A stretch of DNA of 31,002 nt from a virus, in IMG/VR virus record IMGVR_UViG_3300042882_000849, positions 1 to 31,002 of that record. One strand, given 5' to 3'. The notes beneath the pieces are model-generated. The model saw only the letters and a list, made by a program, of their open reading frames with translations. It did not search any database and had not been told where the DNA came from. Positions 21,529 through 30,349 of the stretch are shown piece by piece. The position numbers and the translations under genes are program-made. How positions within the stretch are numbered: the first letter of the stretch is position 1; every line of letters starts with the position of its first letter.

Positions 21529-23635
21529 AGCTTACTGAGTTTACTTGGAATGGTACATTTTTTGTTTGCTTGATTAATAGAGTAGGCTTAAAAGTTTGAG
21601 TTGAACCATAATCTATTTCTTTTTCTCCCGTAAATAAAGCTGGTGGAGTAGTTATATTACTGTTTGCATCCCAAAACTTAACATCTTTCCATACTAAAGC
21701 CCCCTCAAGAATAGTATTTTCTTCTGCTATTTGAAATTCGCCTGAATCTACTAAATTAAAAAATATTCTTTGAAATGATTTTAAATCTTTTTTATTTGAG
21801 GTTTGAGATTGAATATAATCTACTGGTTTCAACCTCATAGAAGCATAAAAGCTCGCCCCTACTTGGTAATCATTTGCTGGTGTAATAGTTTCAGATTTAG
21901 TTAAATAGTTTGCATAAGTTGTTTTATCGACTAAACAGTAAGTAGATGGCAAGCCCGAAAGATCATAAGGAGAGCCAGCATTTGCATCTAAAGCTAAATC
22001 TACAACGTATTCTCTTGGCTTATAAGCAGTAGTCGCATAATAAGGCGGACTGTCCGTATTAGTCAAACGGCTTGTACTTATGCCTTTTCTAACTGTAATA
22101 TCCCCAAAACTTAAAAGTAAACTTTCCTCTGTCAAAACATAAATTGTCGGCTTAGAAGGGAAATCGTAATCTTCATTTACTGTGAAAATATAACGAGCTT
22201 TATAATTATTCGCTAAAACAATTTTTGACCACGCAAAGACCTTTTCCTCATCATCTATCGTGCAAACTGCAATAGTGCCATCTTCCAGTGTCGCCCAAAT
22301 CATTTTCCACGGGAAAGCTACAAAAGTCATATCCCTTACACCTGGAAATAGAATATCTCTATCGCTCTCCGTAATTTCTTTAGGCAAAAAAGCATTATAC
22401 AAATATTGATATTCAAGTCTGTAAAGCTTTTGCCTTGAGCTATCCACAAAATATAAATAGTTAGCTAATACAGGTTTTACATTAGAACAAGGCAAACCGT
22501 GCTGCCTTGCAATACTTACAGTGCTTGGAGTTATCCCGCTATAAGTGCTTTGTCCTTGTATAATTTGCCCGCCTCCATCTAACCCAACGTGCAAGGCTTG
22601 ATAGCTTACCGCCCATTGAGTTGTAGTAGTAGTCGGATTAATGCCTTCAACTGCAATACCTGAATCATTAGTAACTTGATAAGTGTCGTCATTTAAACTT
22701 GGTATAGAAGGGCTAAAGGTATCTAAATTACTTCCCATTGTCGCCCATGACCAACCATCACGGAAAAACCATAATCTATCTTGATGAAGTGCTACCCTGT
22801 CAGGGTAATTGTTTGGATACCATGCACTTAACCGCCAATTTTTAGAATGATGATTAACTCCCGCAAGTAAAAAAGGATATTCGGGGTCTACCGTAACATT
22901 TACGTCTGTTGTATTTTTAGAATTAATTGTAAATACCGCCCATTTTTCTTCGGTCGGGTTATTAGGATTATCTACTTGCCTAAATCTAATTTTTCTTCCT
23001 GCACTAAAAGCATCAAATAAGGCTCCCGATGTACCAATCCAATTTACAGGATTATCGTTTTTATTTACGATTTTTAAACCCCCCGTACCAATAAATCCGC
23101 CTCCACTAGATGGTACTGGGTCCCAGTTGCTAGCATTATCCGCCTCTGGTCTAAACTTGTATTGAGAATTTAAATTTAATTCTTCCCATGGTCCATCTTT
23201 AAAAACCCAATCGTTAATACTCCACGTGCCATTACTTGCACGTTTTAATTCTTTTGGAGCAAAAGAACGATGAACAATAATCAAAGAACTTCTAACCTTT
23301 GCATAATCAAATTCATGCGTTGCTGCACCAGTAATGCCACTTGAAAAAAATTGGCTTCCGCTAGGGTCAATAATCTGTATATTACCGTCAGGCTCAAATA
23401 TTAATTTAGCTGCCGTGCCTGCCGTAATCTGAAATCCTATTGACCTAGAATAATCATCATAATTCTGCACTAGCTTTGTTCCTGGTCTTCTGACCGCTCC
23501 GCCTTCGGGTCTAACTATTACATTAGTTAATTCTAAAGCTCCCTCTAAGTATTCTTTAGAATCATAACGCCCCGCAAAGTGTTTAGAAATTTGACCTTGA
23601 GTGAAATTAGTTTGATTGATTGAAATTCGAGGCAT
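21500..23635 (-). CDS. Tail tubular protein B / tail nozzle (gp12-like)
   Basis: Protein of 711 aa. The N-terminus is diagnostic for podovirus nozzle proteins: TNFTQGQISKHFAGRYD, SKEYLEGALELTNVIVRPEG, GAVRRPGTKLVQNY. The middle and C-terminal parts are beta-rich with a propeller-like character (HQDRLWFFRDGWSWATMGSN; KPVLANYLYFVDSSRQKLYR; RSIGFQITAGTAAKLIF). It assembles as a hexamer below tail tubular A and gates DNA exit. It shares one base with the end of the tail tubular A gene. Length is close to the T7 gp12 family (about 790 aa). Confidence 0.88.
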   Translation of the reverse strand: MPRISINQTNFTQGQISKHFAGRYDSKEYLEGALELTNVIVRPEGGAVRRPGTKLVQNYDDYSRSIGFQITAGTAAKLIFEPDGNIQIIDPSGSQFFSSGITGAATHEFDYAKVRSSLIIVHRSFAPKELKRASNGTWSINDWVFKDGPWEELNLNSQYKFRPEADNASNWDPVPSSGGGFIGTGGLKIVNKNDNPVNWIGTSGALFDAFSAGRKIRFRQVDNPNNPTEEKWAVFTINSKNTTDVNVTVDPEYPFLLAGVNHHSKNWRLSAWYPNNYPDRVALHQDRLWFFRDGWSWATMGSNLDTFSPSIPSLNDDTYQVTNDSGIAVEGINPTTTTTQWAVSYQALHVGLDGGGQIIQGQSTYSGITPSTVSIARQHGLPCSNVKPVLANYLYFVDSSRQKLYRLEYQYLYNAFLPKEITESDRDILFPGVRDMTFVAFPWKMIWATLEDGTIAVCTIDDEEKVFAWSKIVLANNYKARYIFTVNEDYDFPSKPTIYVLTEESLLLSFGDITVRKGISTSRLTNTDSPPYYATTAYKPREYVVDLALDANAGSPYDLSGLPSTYCLVDKTTYANYLTKSETITPANDYQVGASFYASMRLKPVDYIQSQTSNKKDLKSFQRIFFNLVDSGEFQIAEENTILEGALVWKDVKFWDANSNITTPPALFTGEKEIDYGSTQTFKPTLLIKQTKNVPFQVNSVSYDININEIK

Positions 23636-24210
23636 TAATAATTATTCCTGTTTCTTAACCAAGTAGTGTTTTGCTCCCAGTTCCTTTGACTTCTCCCAAT
23701 GGCTTTACTTGCTGCTACCGCCTGCTTCTTTTGCCCCGTGCTTGAAATATAATCAGTCTTAGAATCTGAATGTTGAACAGATGGAGCTGCTAAAGCTGCT
23801 ATTCGCATTGCTAAAGCTTCGCAAAACGTTGCATCATATTTCCCGTAATCTGTCTGCAAAAAAGTATACTCAATAAAAACCCTATCTGAACTTGTCGCTA
23901 ATCCTCGGCTATCTTTTGAGTAATCTAAATCCTCGCCTTCAACGTCGTAAACTCTCCATATCTCTATACAATCATTGGGGATTGAATAAAGCTTAATAAA
24001 TTCCTCATTTAATAAATCTTGAATAAAAGTTAATTCCTGCTTTTGAATTGCAAAATCCCATCTATGCGATTGAAGTAAAGATTCTAAAGCCATTTGCTCA
24101 ACTGCTCTTAACTTCGCTAACTCAACAGTATGAGTATTAACATCAACTACGGGGTCTTTACCTAATTGCATTAAAGCCAAATTAAATACATTAAGCCTGT
24201 TTACTAGCAT
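23635..24210 (-). CDS. Tail tubular protein A / head-tail adaptor (gp11-like)
   Basis: Protein of 191 aa matching T7 gp11 in length (196 aa) and in the N-terminal pattern (VNRLNVFNLALMQLG…), a helix start typical of the family. It continues with ALESLLQSHRWDFAIQKQEL, a central turn with SIPNDCIEIWRVYD, and a C-terminal conserved helix (ATFCEALAMRIAALAA). It joins the portal to the nozzle. Its start is distinctive: TATAAT lies six bases before the ATG with CTATAG pairs upstream, directly after the capsid terminator. This reproduces the T7 arrangement of terminator after gene 10 followed by separate expression of gene 11. Confidence 0.88.
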   Translation of the reverse strand: MLVNRLNVFNLALMQLGKDPVVDVNTHTVELAKLRAVEQMALESLLQSHRWDFAIQKQELTFIQDLLNEEFIKLYSIPNDCIEIWRVYDVEGEDLDYSKDSRGLATSSDRVFIEYTFLQTDYGKYDATFCEALAMRIAALAAPSVQHSDSKTDYISSTGQKKQAVAASKAIGRSQRNWEQNTTWLRNRNNY

Positions 24211-24216
24211 ATTTAC

Positions 24217-24276
24217 ATTATACCCTTAAACTCTATAGTGGACTATAGACTTATTAAACCCTATAGTCAGCTATAG
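24217..24276 (-). promoter_or_regulatory. Tail-operon promoter with two CTATAG pairs
   Basis: On the - strand: pair A CTATAG at 24276-24271 and 24266-24261; pair B at 24248-24243 and 24238-24233, with starts 10 bp apart within each pair and the pairs 28 bp apart. Then GTTTAAGGG, TATAAT (24222-24217), six bases, ATG at 24210. Pair A contains ACTATAGGG, identical to the core of T7 promoters. Pair B contains CACTATAGA, identical to the core of SP6 promoters. Confidence 0.6.
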
Positions 24277-24286
24277 AGTTATGGGT

Positions 24287-24322
24287 AATAAAAAAAACCC
24301 TCGGGGTTTATGCCAAGGGTTT
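24287..24322 (-). terminator. Rho-independent terminator after the capsid gene
   Basis: - strand stem AAACCCTTGG (24322-24313) with CCGAGGGTTT (24304-24295), 10 pairs (one G-U), 8-nt loop, then a T-rich run (24294-24287). Corresponds in position to the T7 late terminator. Confidence 0.85.
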
Positions 24323-24356
24323 AAGGTTTATGATGAAAGAATTACTTAATTATACA

Positions 24357-25334
24357 TTAAGAAGCATCAACAAGACCGCTAGAAGTTCTAATTTCAACCA
24401 TTTTAACTTCTTCAATACGGACCGCACCGATACCACCAGAAATATAAATAGTCGGAACCATTCTTCTTTCAGGGTTTGGACGAATATCAACTTCTAAATT
24501 GTTACCAATGTAAGCACCTAGTCCACTTGTAGGAAACATTAAACATGATCTATAGTGGTTACTTGCACCCGCTGGGTCAGTATCCGTTAAAAGAACTGAT
24601 CTGTAGAAGTCAATACCTAACCATGTGCCAATGTACGGCTGATAAATCATTTGTTTATCAAAAGGTCTTTGATCGCTAAAGTCTCTATTCTTATATTCAG
24701 GAATACCCATTAACTCAGTTTCTTCCGCTGTACCGACAACACAATTAAGTCTATCGCCTGCCTCTAAACCGAAAGAAGCTAAAGTTAATTCTCTTCCCTT
24801 TAAGATTTTAGCTAAAGTAAAACCAGATTGAGCTCTGTTAGTCCAAGTACCAGTACCATTGCCTGCACCTACTGGGTTACCATCAATGTAATTAACATCA
24901 ATTGTTCTAGTAGCTGTAGGGAATGCTGTATCAGTACCTCTAGTTTTACCATCTTTAGCAATACCTAAAGCTGCTGCAATACAAACCTCATCAATCTTAC
25001 GCTTCCAAGCTGCAACACCTAACTTGACATAAGAGCTTGTCGGGTCAGTTAGCATTCTAGAAACATCAAGCTTTCTATCAACATAAAGAGCTACATCATA
25101 TTGCGTAAAATCAACAGAACGCATCGTATGTGCAACGTCAGAATATGAAGTTGTTTGATTTGGTGTAGTGTTTGCGGACATCGAAATCGAGCCGATACGT
25201 GGGAAAAATTTAAATTCTGAATTAATATCACCTTTTTTAACAATGCCCTCAAATACTGAGTCCATTTGCTGAGACAAAATATGTAAATTTGCCTCGTATG
25301 TATTAATCCAGTTCTGATCAACTGAATAAACCAT
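24357..25334 (-). CDS. Major capsid protein (gp10-like)
   Basis: Protein of 325 aa at the position and approximate length of T7 gp10A (345 aa). Visible features: the N-arm (LHILSQQMDSVFEGIVKKG), SEFKFFPRIGSI, VDFTQYDVALYVDRKLDVSRML, the central variable loop, TLASFGLEAGDRLNCVVGTAEETELMGI, and a C-terminal strand (VDIRPNPERRMVPTIYISGG, IGAVRIEEVKMVEI) typical of HK97-fold capsids. It has its own ribosome site (GAGGTAAATA) and a structured ~125-nt leader, and is followed by a strong terminator, so it is likely expressed as an abundant monocistronic message. Context: preceded by scaffold, followed by tail tubular A. Confidence 0.88.
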   Translation of the reverse strand: MVYSVDQNWINTYEANLHILSQQMDSVFEGIVKKGDINSEFKFFPRIGSISMSANTTPNQTTSYSDVAHTMRSVDFTQYDVALYVDRKLDVSRMLTDPTSSYVKLGVAAWKRKIDEVCIAAALGIAKDGKTRGTDTAFPTATRTIDVNYIDGNPVGAGNGTGTWTNRAQSGFTLAKILKGRELTLASFGLEAGDRLNCVVGTAEETELMGIPEYKNRDFSDQRPFDKQMIYQPYIGTWLGIDFYRSVLLTDTDPAGASNHYRSCLMFPTSGLGAYIGNNLEVDIRPNPERRMVPTIYISGGIGAVRIEEVKMVEIRTSSGLVDAS

Positions 25335-25356
25335 TATTTACCTCTATTAAATTTGT

Positions 25357-25374
25357 GTTACTCAAAAGAGTAAC
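25357..25374 (-). other. Leader hairpin before the capsid ribosome site
   Basis: Perfect 7-bp stem GTTACTC/GAGTAAC with a 4-nt TTTT loop (read on the - strand), about 22 nt before the capsid start codon. Could stabilise the transcript or gate translation. Confidence 0.6.
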
Positions 25375-25397
25375 GTATAACTAATTTCTTCTAACAA

Positions 25398-25449
25398 GAA
25401 CTACCCGTAACACGGATTCTTAAACAATGAACTACCCGCTAGCGGATTC
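25398..25449 (-). repeat. Two-copy hairpin repeat in the capsid leader
   Basis: Two direct copies (25398-25419 and 25429-25449) of GAACTACCCG-N4/5-CGGATTC (+ strand reading), starting 31 bp apart (about three helical turns). Each forms a small hairpin (ATCCG…CGGGT on the - strand). The loop differs (TGTTA against CTAG) while the flanks are identical. Confidence 0.75.
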
Positions 25450-25465
25450 ATTGAGAATTAATTAT

Positions 25466-25494
25466 ATATTACACTATTTTTAATAAAGATTCAA
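25466..25494 (-). promoter_or_regulatory. Sigma70-like promoter of the capsid gene
   Basis: - strand TTGAAT (25494-25489), 17-nt spacer, TAATAT (25471-25466). Predicted start about 25459, giving a ~125-nt leader that holds the hairpin repeats. Confidence 0.55.
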
Positions 25495-25501
25495 AATTTC
25501 T

Positions 25502-26314
25502 TTAGTTTCTTATATACTTCCCGATCTCTTTAGGGTTTGATTTATTAATCGCTTCTTGCAATTCCCTTCTTACGCTTTCAGGCATATTACGACCAGCATT
25601 AGTATAGTAATCATTAAAATTACTCTTGTCGCTTAATATTCTTCCTGCTACCTGTTCAGGTGTTTCTTTAGCTGATAAATTCGCTTGAGTTTGCCCGATA
25701 TCTTTAGGCGTATTCGTTAAAGCTACATCCTTCATAAATTTAAACAAATTATTATCAGTATCAATTAAGCTCTTAAGCTTTTCGTAATCTTCTACATTTT
25801 TAGTATTTTGCTTTAAAAATAAATCAACTTTTGTTTCAGTCGTCGATAAATCTTCCCATTTACTGCGTTCCGTTTTAACTGCTTCTAATTGTGCTGCTTT
25901 AGAAGATTCTAAAACTTCCATTGCTTCCCTAGACATCTTAGCGATAGAGCCGATAACCTTATTTGCTTGAGTCTTAGTTAAGCCTGCCTCGTGAGCTGCC
26001 TTCTTAATTTCTTTTAAAACATTATCGTCAAACTTATAATCAGGTGTTTCAATCTCATAGCCATCTGCATTTTCAGGTCTGCCTAAACGGTTAAATAATT
26101 TATCCCATTCTTCTGGAGCTGATTTTTCGTTAGGTAAATTTACTTTAGAGCCTACTGCTTTTTGTGCATGAACGTAACTTGTAACTAAACTTTGAACATC
26201 CTTTATCGGCTCTAAATTCTTTTGAAATGTTTCCCTTTCAGTAGGGTCTTGAATATTCCCTAAATATTGAGTTTTAAACTCGCTAAAATTAAATGCTGGT
26301 GCTTCTTCGTTCAT
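25502..26314 (-). CDS. Scaffolding / capsid assembly protein (gp9-like)
   Basis: Protein of 270 aa, very charged and helical, directly upstream of the capsid as in T7. Shows the family block PNEKSAPEEWDKLFNRLGRP followed by ENADGYEIE, common in podovirus scaffolds. It has an N-terminal acidic region and a C-terminal helical basic section (ESVRRELQEAINKSNPKEIG), which binds capsid subunits in T7-like scaffolds. Starts 1 nt after the Bbp19-like gene. Expected to be internal to the procapsid and released on packaging. Confidence 0.82.
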   Translation of the reverse strand: MNEEAPAFNFSEFKTQYLGNIQDPTERETFQKNLEPIKDVQSLVTSYVHAQKAVGSKVNLPNEKSAPEEWDKLFNRLGRPENADGYEIETPDYKFDDNVLKEIKKAAHEAGLTKTQANKVIGSIAKMSREAMEVLESSKAAQLEAVKTERSKWEDLSTTETKVDLFLKQNTKNVEDYEKLKSLIDTDNNLFKFMKDVALTNTPKDIGQTQANLSAKETPEQVAGRILSDKSNFNDYYTNAGRNMPESVRRELQEAINKSNPKEIGKYIRN

Positions 26315-26315
26315 A

Positions 26316-26585
26316 TTAATATTCTCCTAAATTTGCTAAAAAATCTTTTTCTGTTAATTCCTTGTTCGCTAAAAGCCTTAATACTACTGCTCTTTTTCCT
26401 TCGATAAAAGGGGTAAATTTTTCATCCCAACAAGGCTTATTAAATTCAGCGTAAAGCATTAAATCTGAAATAATTAAATCCCATGTTTCGGCTGAAATAC
26501 TTTCATAAGCCTGCTTAACCCTTTTCTTATAATCATCTTTGCTTTTAAATAATGTAGCCACATAACGGCTTATCGTCTTTATCAT
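26316..26585 (-). CDS. Bbp19-like small structural protein
   Basis: Protein of 89 aa between portal and scaffold. YESISAETWDLIISDLMLYA and FIEGKRAVVLRLLANKEL resemble the ‘DLxxF…EGxRxVVLxI' pattern of phage Bbp19-type proteins, which sit at the same place in other podoviruses; function unknown. Overlaps the portal gene end by 4 nt. Assignment is by pattern and position. Confidence 0.6.
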   Translation of the reverse strand: MIKTISRYVATLFKSKDDYKKRVKQAYESISAETWDLIISDLMLYAEFNKPCWDEKFTPFIEGKRAVVLRLLANKELTEKDFLANLGEY

Positions 26586-28204
26586 ATTACCCCTTGTTGT
26601 AAAGCTACTGCTTGGCTTAAATCTTTTGCTGCTCCTGCTGCACCTTGCATATTCGCTACTTGAGCCGATTCCTCTCTCTTCGCCTTCGCTTCTTCTAATT
26701 CTGCTGGTGATTTTAACACGCTTAAATCAGCACCAATTTTCTTAAATACATATTGTATAAACTTCTCTTCTTTAATCGCTTCTAATACAGATGGGTCTAT
26801 AGATTTAGTATTCGCTAAAGTTATTAATGCTCTTTCAAGTAAAGTAATTGATTGAGCATTTGAAGCTTCATATAAAGCACTTGTAAAATCAACCTTTAAT
26901 TCCATATCATCAGGAAAATCTAACATCTTCCATTCTTTAAGCTGATTGAAAACAAATAAAAACGCAGGAGCTAAAAAGTCATCCTGAATGCGTAATATAT
27001 AATTTGTTAATTTTCTCACTCTTGAATTTTCACGCATGCTTGTTTCAGTTGCGGACATTTCAGCATTCTTAAAATCGACTAACAAATCAGAAAAGAAACT
27101 TTGTGCAATCCCGTTACGCCTGCGATCTTCCATCTCTAAGCTAACTGGTAAATTCGTCACTGTAACTAAAGGCTCAGGCTTGATAATCCCTGTTGCTAAA
27201 GAAGCCTCTTGCATTGATAAATAAGTCATCGCTTTAGGGCTTAAATCTAAAGCCTTTCCAGTATCGACCAATAAATCATAAGGTACTGCCATTGGCGGCG
27301 TAACCATCGCCTCGGCTGCACCTAAATTTGATTCGATCATGCTATTTAAAACTTTAATATCAGGCAAAGCTTTATGCCCTGGACCACGCCCATAAGAAGA
27401 ACCTGCTTTACGCTTCCAAGATGGAGCGACTATAGGAAATTGAGAATAACCATCTTCCCATATCTTGATTTTCGTATCATAAATAAAATAACAAGACACA
27501 TAAGGATTAGTAGTAGTTATCTTGCACCCTAAAGATTTAGCGTATTCGGTTTTCATTATTGAATGCAATATATCTACGTTTTTCTTTCCGCTTTCCTTAA
27601 GCTGCTTTTTATCGTAATCCGTGCATTCTGCTTTCTCTAAATTATCAAACTCAGCTAACAAGACATCTAAATCCAACTTATATTTTCTAAAAAAATAAAA
27701 TACATCCCCATAGCTATTTCTTTTAATATAACAATCTTGAGGCGGCAAACGGCAAAAGCGAACATAGCTAGATTTGCCTTCAATCGTTGAGTGCATATAG
27801 CCATAGCCTTGACCATACAAAACTAAATCATCAGCAATATCTCCAAATGTTGTATAAAAATTTGCTTTGCTGCGGCTTAAATGCTGCAAAACTAAATTAG
27901 TACCAATCTGCAAGTTTTTACTTAATTCAAAATCTTCTTCTTCACTAAATCCTTCAATGTTTAAGCTTCCCCATTTTTTGCTTTCCGTTGCAAGCATGGA
28001 TACTAAAGCACTGCTTAAATCTTCGGCTGCCCTTTCTGGGGTCGAGTCTTGAATTTTTGTTTGATCTACAAATCCGTCAGAAGAACTTGTATTAAAACCC
28101 CTTGATTCAGGGCTTAAATGTTCAGATATTGCCCGCCATTCGTTATCATAATTAGAGCGATCTGCGGCACAATTGCTAAAAGCTTTAAATAATTTTTCGT
28201 TCAT
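26582..28204 (-). CDS. Portal / head-tail connector protein (gp8-like)
   Basis: Protein of 540 aa matching T7 gp8 in length (536 aa) and in the conserved N-terminus: YDNEWRAISEHLSPESRGF, then SSALVSMLATESKKWGSLNI. Other recognisable stretches: YGQGYGYMHSTIEGKSSYVR followed by FCRLPPQDCYI, FPIVAPSWKRKAGSSYGRGP, MSATETSMRENSRVRKLTNY and IQDDFLAPAFLFVFNQLKEW. Forms the dodecameric DNA channel at the capsid vertex. It overlaps the upstream small gene by 20 nt. Confidence 0.9.
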   Translation of the reverse strand: MNEKLFKAFSNCAADRSNYDNEWRAISEHLSPESRGFNTSSSDGFVDQTKIQDSTPERAAEDLSSALVSMLATESKKWGSLNIEGFSEEEDFELSKNLQIGTNLVLQHLSRSKANFYTTFGDIADDLVLYGQGYGYMHSTIEGKSSYVRFCRLPPQDCYIKRNSYGDVFYFFRKYKLDLDVLLAEFDNLEKAECTDYDKKQLKESGKKNVDILHSIMKTEYAKSLGCKITTTNPYVSCYFIYDTKIKIWEDGYSQFPIVAPSWKRKAGSSYGRGPGHKALPDIKVLNSMIESNLGAAEAMVTPPMAVPYDLLVDTGKALDLSPKAMTYLSMQEASLATGIIKPEPLVTVTNLPVSLEMEDRRRNGIAQSFFSDLLVDFKNAEMSATETSMRENSRVRKLTNYILRIQDDFLAPAFLFVFNQLKEWKMLDFPDDMELKVDFTSALYEASNAQSITLLERALITLANTKSIDPSVLEAIKEEKFIQYVFKKIGADLSVLKSPAELEEAKAKREESAQVANMQGAAGAAKDLSQAVALQQGVI

Positions 28205-28427
28205 TCTTTTTACCCTTAGGCAGGATTAACCCCCCACCAAATTTATTAATTTCATCTTGCTTCGCTTGTTCAAGCGGCGTTAATGGAATATTTGTATCAA
28301 AATCGCTTATCGTTTTTCTTTCTGCCAATAAAGAAAGCTGCTTTAAAGCCTGCTTATTAGCTTTACGCAAGGCATAAGCTGCCGTTTCTTCTTCGCTTAA
28401 TTCTTTTGGAACGCCACCTGACACCAT
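28185..28427 (-). CDS. Small unknown protein between terminase and portal
   Basis: Unrecognised 80-aa, Lys/Glu-rich helical protein (LSEEETAAYALRKANKQALK, PLTPLEQAKQDEINKFGGGL). Ends in a basic tail. It lies 4 nt after TerL, and its 3' end overlaps the portal start by 20 nt. Comparable small genes sit between terminase and portal in other podoviruses, with no assigned role. Confidence 0.6.
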   Translation of the reverse strand: MVSGGVPKELSEEETAAYALRKANKQALKQLSLLAERKTISDFDTNIPLTPLEQAKQDEINKFGGGLILPKGKKNERKII

Positions 28428-28431
28428 GCTC

Positions 28432-30000
28432 TTATTTTACACCACGTTTATACTTTGCAAAGCTTGGTAACTCAATCATTTTTTTATGCCTCTGTAAAGA
28501 ATGAACAGGAATTACATCTGTTTTATAAGCACTTGCCATACAGCGAACCGCATCTGCATTATGCGAATGCTTATCATGCACTGGAACTTTAGTAAAAACT
28601 CCCTCTGCATTTTTCTTTCGCTTATAATTCCGCAAATCATTAATTAATCTGCGGCATCTTTCCTTATCAAAAAAACAATAAGCTAAAACTTCTTGTACCC
28701 ATTCAATATTCCCCGCTAAATCATTTGTTTTCGGGATAATAACAATCTTTAAGCCCTTTTGTTTCCTTAACGTTTCCGCCCTTGATTGCAATTTATCCAT
28801 TTTATCTTGGCGTTTTGTTGCATCCCACGGCAAAAACCATACATCAATTGTATATTTATTGCGTATCATGTCCGTAAACTGCCCACTTGCCATATCTTTA
28901 GAAACAAAATTATCAACAATATGTATCGTGTTCTTATCAGGATGTTGATGTATTACAGCAGTCATCAAATCTTCCCCCTCCGCTAAATCTAAACTTGCAA
29001 AAGTCTGCAAATTTGAATTATGCGGTACATGCGTTATCCTGCCCTCTTCATCTATAGCGTGCATTTGATGTTTAAAGTAAGAACCGCTAGCACTTGCCTT
29101 GAAAGAACAATAAAATTCTTGCATCGCAATTTCAGGGTCCATGCCTTTAGCGATTAATTCATCAACATACTCTTTAGTAATTACTGGGTCGCCATCGTTG
29201 TAGTAAGTATCCTCAATCCCATATAACCAAGCACGCTTCTTATCCGATTCATGCTCAAGGTTATACATATAATCCCTGTGTGCATGATTTTCACCCTTAG
29301 GAGTGCCAACCTTAAAACTAAACCCTCCATTCTGTGCAAGAATTGGAGAAAAAATCTCTTCAAAAACCCCACTTCGCCATTCAGGGTACTCATCGCATAT
29401 AACCCCAATCGGATTTAAACCCCTTAAATGGTTAGCCGTTCCATCTGCACCAACTACCCCAACTAAACGATAAACTGAACCATTAACTAACTCTAAAGTC
29501 ATCGCATGGTTATCTTTACGCTTCCAAAGCTTTTTAGGGAATAACTCCAAGTAAGGTATCGCTTGCTCATCAGGATCACGTGTAACCCTACCTAAACCAT
29601 TCCATATCGCCGCCCTTGCTTGCGTTAAACTCGGGAAAGCATGAATATATAAACCCCTATCCTCTAACATTCGAGGCAACGCAATACATAATGGGATAGC
29701 CGTACTCTTCCCCGCACGCCTATGAACTATAGCAATCCCATCTAAATGCCTCTTTAACCGCCCTTTATCATCACGCTGATTAAAAAACTTAAACCACTCA
29801 AACTGATAAAACGTTGGCTCAAACTTCCCCCAAAGATTACCTAAAATCTCATTGCATTCCTCAGCAGTTACCTTGCTATCAAACGTCTCAACAGGAGCTA
29901 CATACTCGCTCGCATCATAAACATTCTGATAATGCAAAGGGTGATTCTTATCTTCTGCAATCTCACGCCAATTACTAACTTTAGAAAGTTCATCACTCAA
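28432..30000 (-). CDS. terL: Terminase large subunit
   Basis: Packaging ATPase/nuclease of 522 aa. Walker A HRRAGKST (93-100); Walker B GVICDEYPEW (199-208, D203 E204); coupling motif FKVGTPKG (229-236). The RNase-H-type nuclease domain carries acidic residues in SLDLAEGEDL (D338), FLPWDATKR (D393) and SHNADAVRCMA (D483). All key residues are intact. It pumps DNA into the procapsid and cuts concatemers. Overlaps the presumed small subunit gene by 8 nt. Preceding portal/scaffold/capsid, its order (TerL before portal) is like epsilon15/BPP-1-type phages; in T7 the terminase lies at the other end of the module. Confidence 0.96.
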   Translation of the reverse strand: MSDELSKVSNWREIAEDKNHPLHYQNVYDASEYVAPVETFDSKVTAEECNEILGNLWGKFEPTFYQFEWFKFFNQRDDKGRLKRHLDGIAIVHRRAGKSTAIPLCIALPRMLEDRGLYIHAFPSLTQARAAIWNGLGRVTRDPDEQAIPYLELFPKKLWKRKDNHAMTLELVNGSVYRLVGVVGADGTANHLRGLNPIGVICDEYPEWRSGVFEEIFSPILAQNGGFSFKVGTPKGENHAHRDYMYNLEHESDKKRAWLYGIEDTYYNDGDPVITKEYVDELIAKGMDPEIAMQEFYCSFKASASGSYFKHQMHAIDEEGRITHVPHNSNLQTFASLDLAEGEDLMTAVIHQHPDKNTIHIVDNFVSKDMASGQFTDMIRNKYTIDVWFLPWDATKRQDKMDKLQSRAETLRKQKGLKIVIIPKTNDLAGNIEWVQEVLAYCFFDKERCRRLINDLRNYKRKKNAEGVFTKVPVHDKHSHNADAVRCMASAYKTDVIPVHSLQRHKKMIELPSFAKYKRGVK

Positions 30001-30349
30001 TTAACTTCATCTCCTCAGTATTCGCCTTAGTCGGAACTAAACGTATCCTGCCATGCTCATCCTTAATCTCTCTAAACGTCGGAATGAAAAACTTAACATT
30101 GCTATTATCTGCCTGCTTACGAGTAGCCTCTATAGCAATCTCAATCTTTTCCTCTGCATAAATCGAATTCTGCATATCATTCAATAACTTTATCCTTGAA
30201 CCCTTAGCATCTAACAAAACCTTAGCAGCATTTACTGGGTCTAATTCCTCAGCAGCATCCTCTAAACGCTTTAAACCTTCATATAACTCCAACCTCTCAG
30301 CCTGAATGCTGAAATCTTTTTTCTTGAAAAAATCCTTAGATTCGCTCAT
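29993..30349 (-). CDS. Candidate small terminase subunit
   Basis: Protein of 118 aa, charged and mainly helical (YEGLKRLEDAAEELDPVNAA; KVLLDAKGSRIKLLNDMQNS), with a basic segment before an acidic end. It directly precedes and overlaps TerL by 8 nt, which is where the DNA-recognition subunit is usually encoded. No helix-turn-helix is obvious, so the call rests on position and size. Confidence 0.5.
   Translation of the reverse strand: MSESKDFFKKKDFSIQAERLELYEGLKRLEDAAEELDPVNAAKVLLDAKGSRIKLLNDMQNSIYAEEKIEIAIEATRKQADNSNVKFFIPTFREIKDEHGRIRLVPTKANTEEMKLIE

Noticed and set aside
24547-24556. CTATAGT inside the capsid gene
   Set aside because: Single unpaired copy within coding sequence, not followed by a -10 and ATG; not counted as a regulatory pair.
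25091-25321. 76-aa frame on the - strand inside the capsid gene
   Set aside because: Alternate frame wholly inside the capsid gene; composition unlike a protein.
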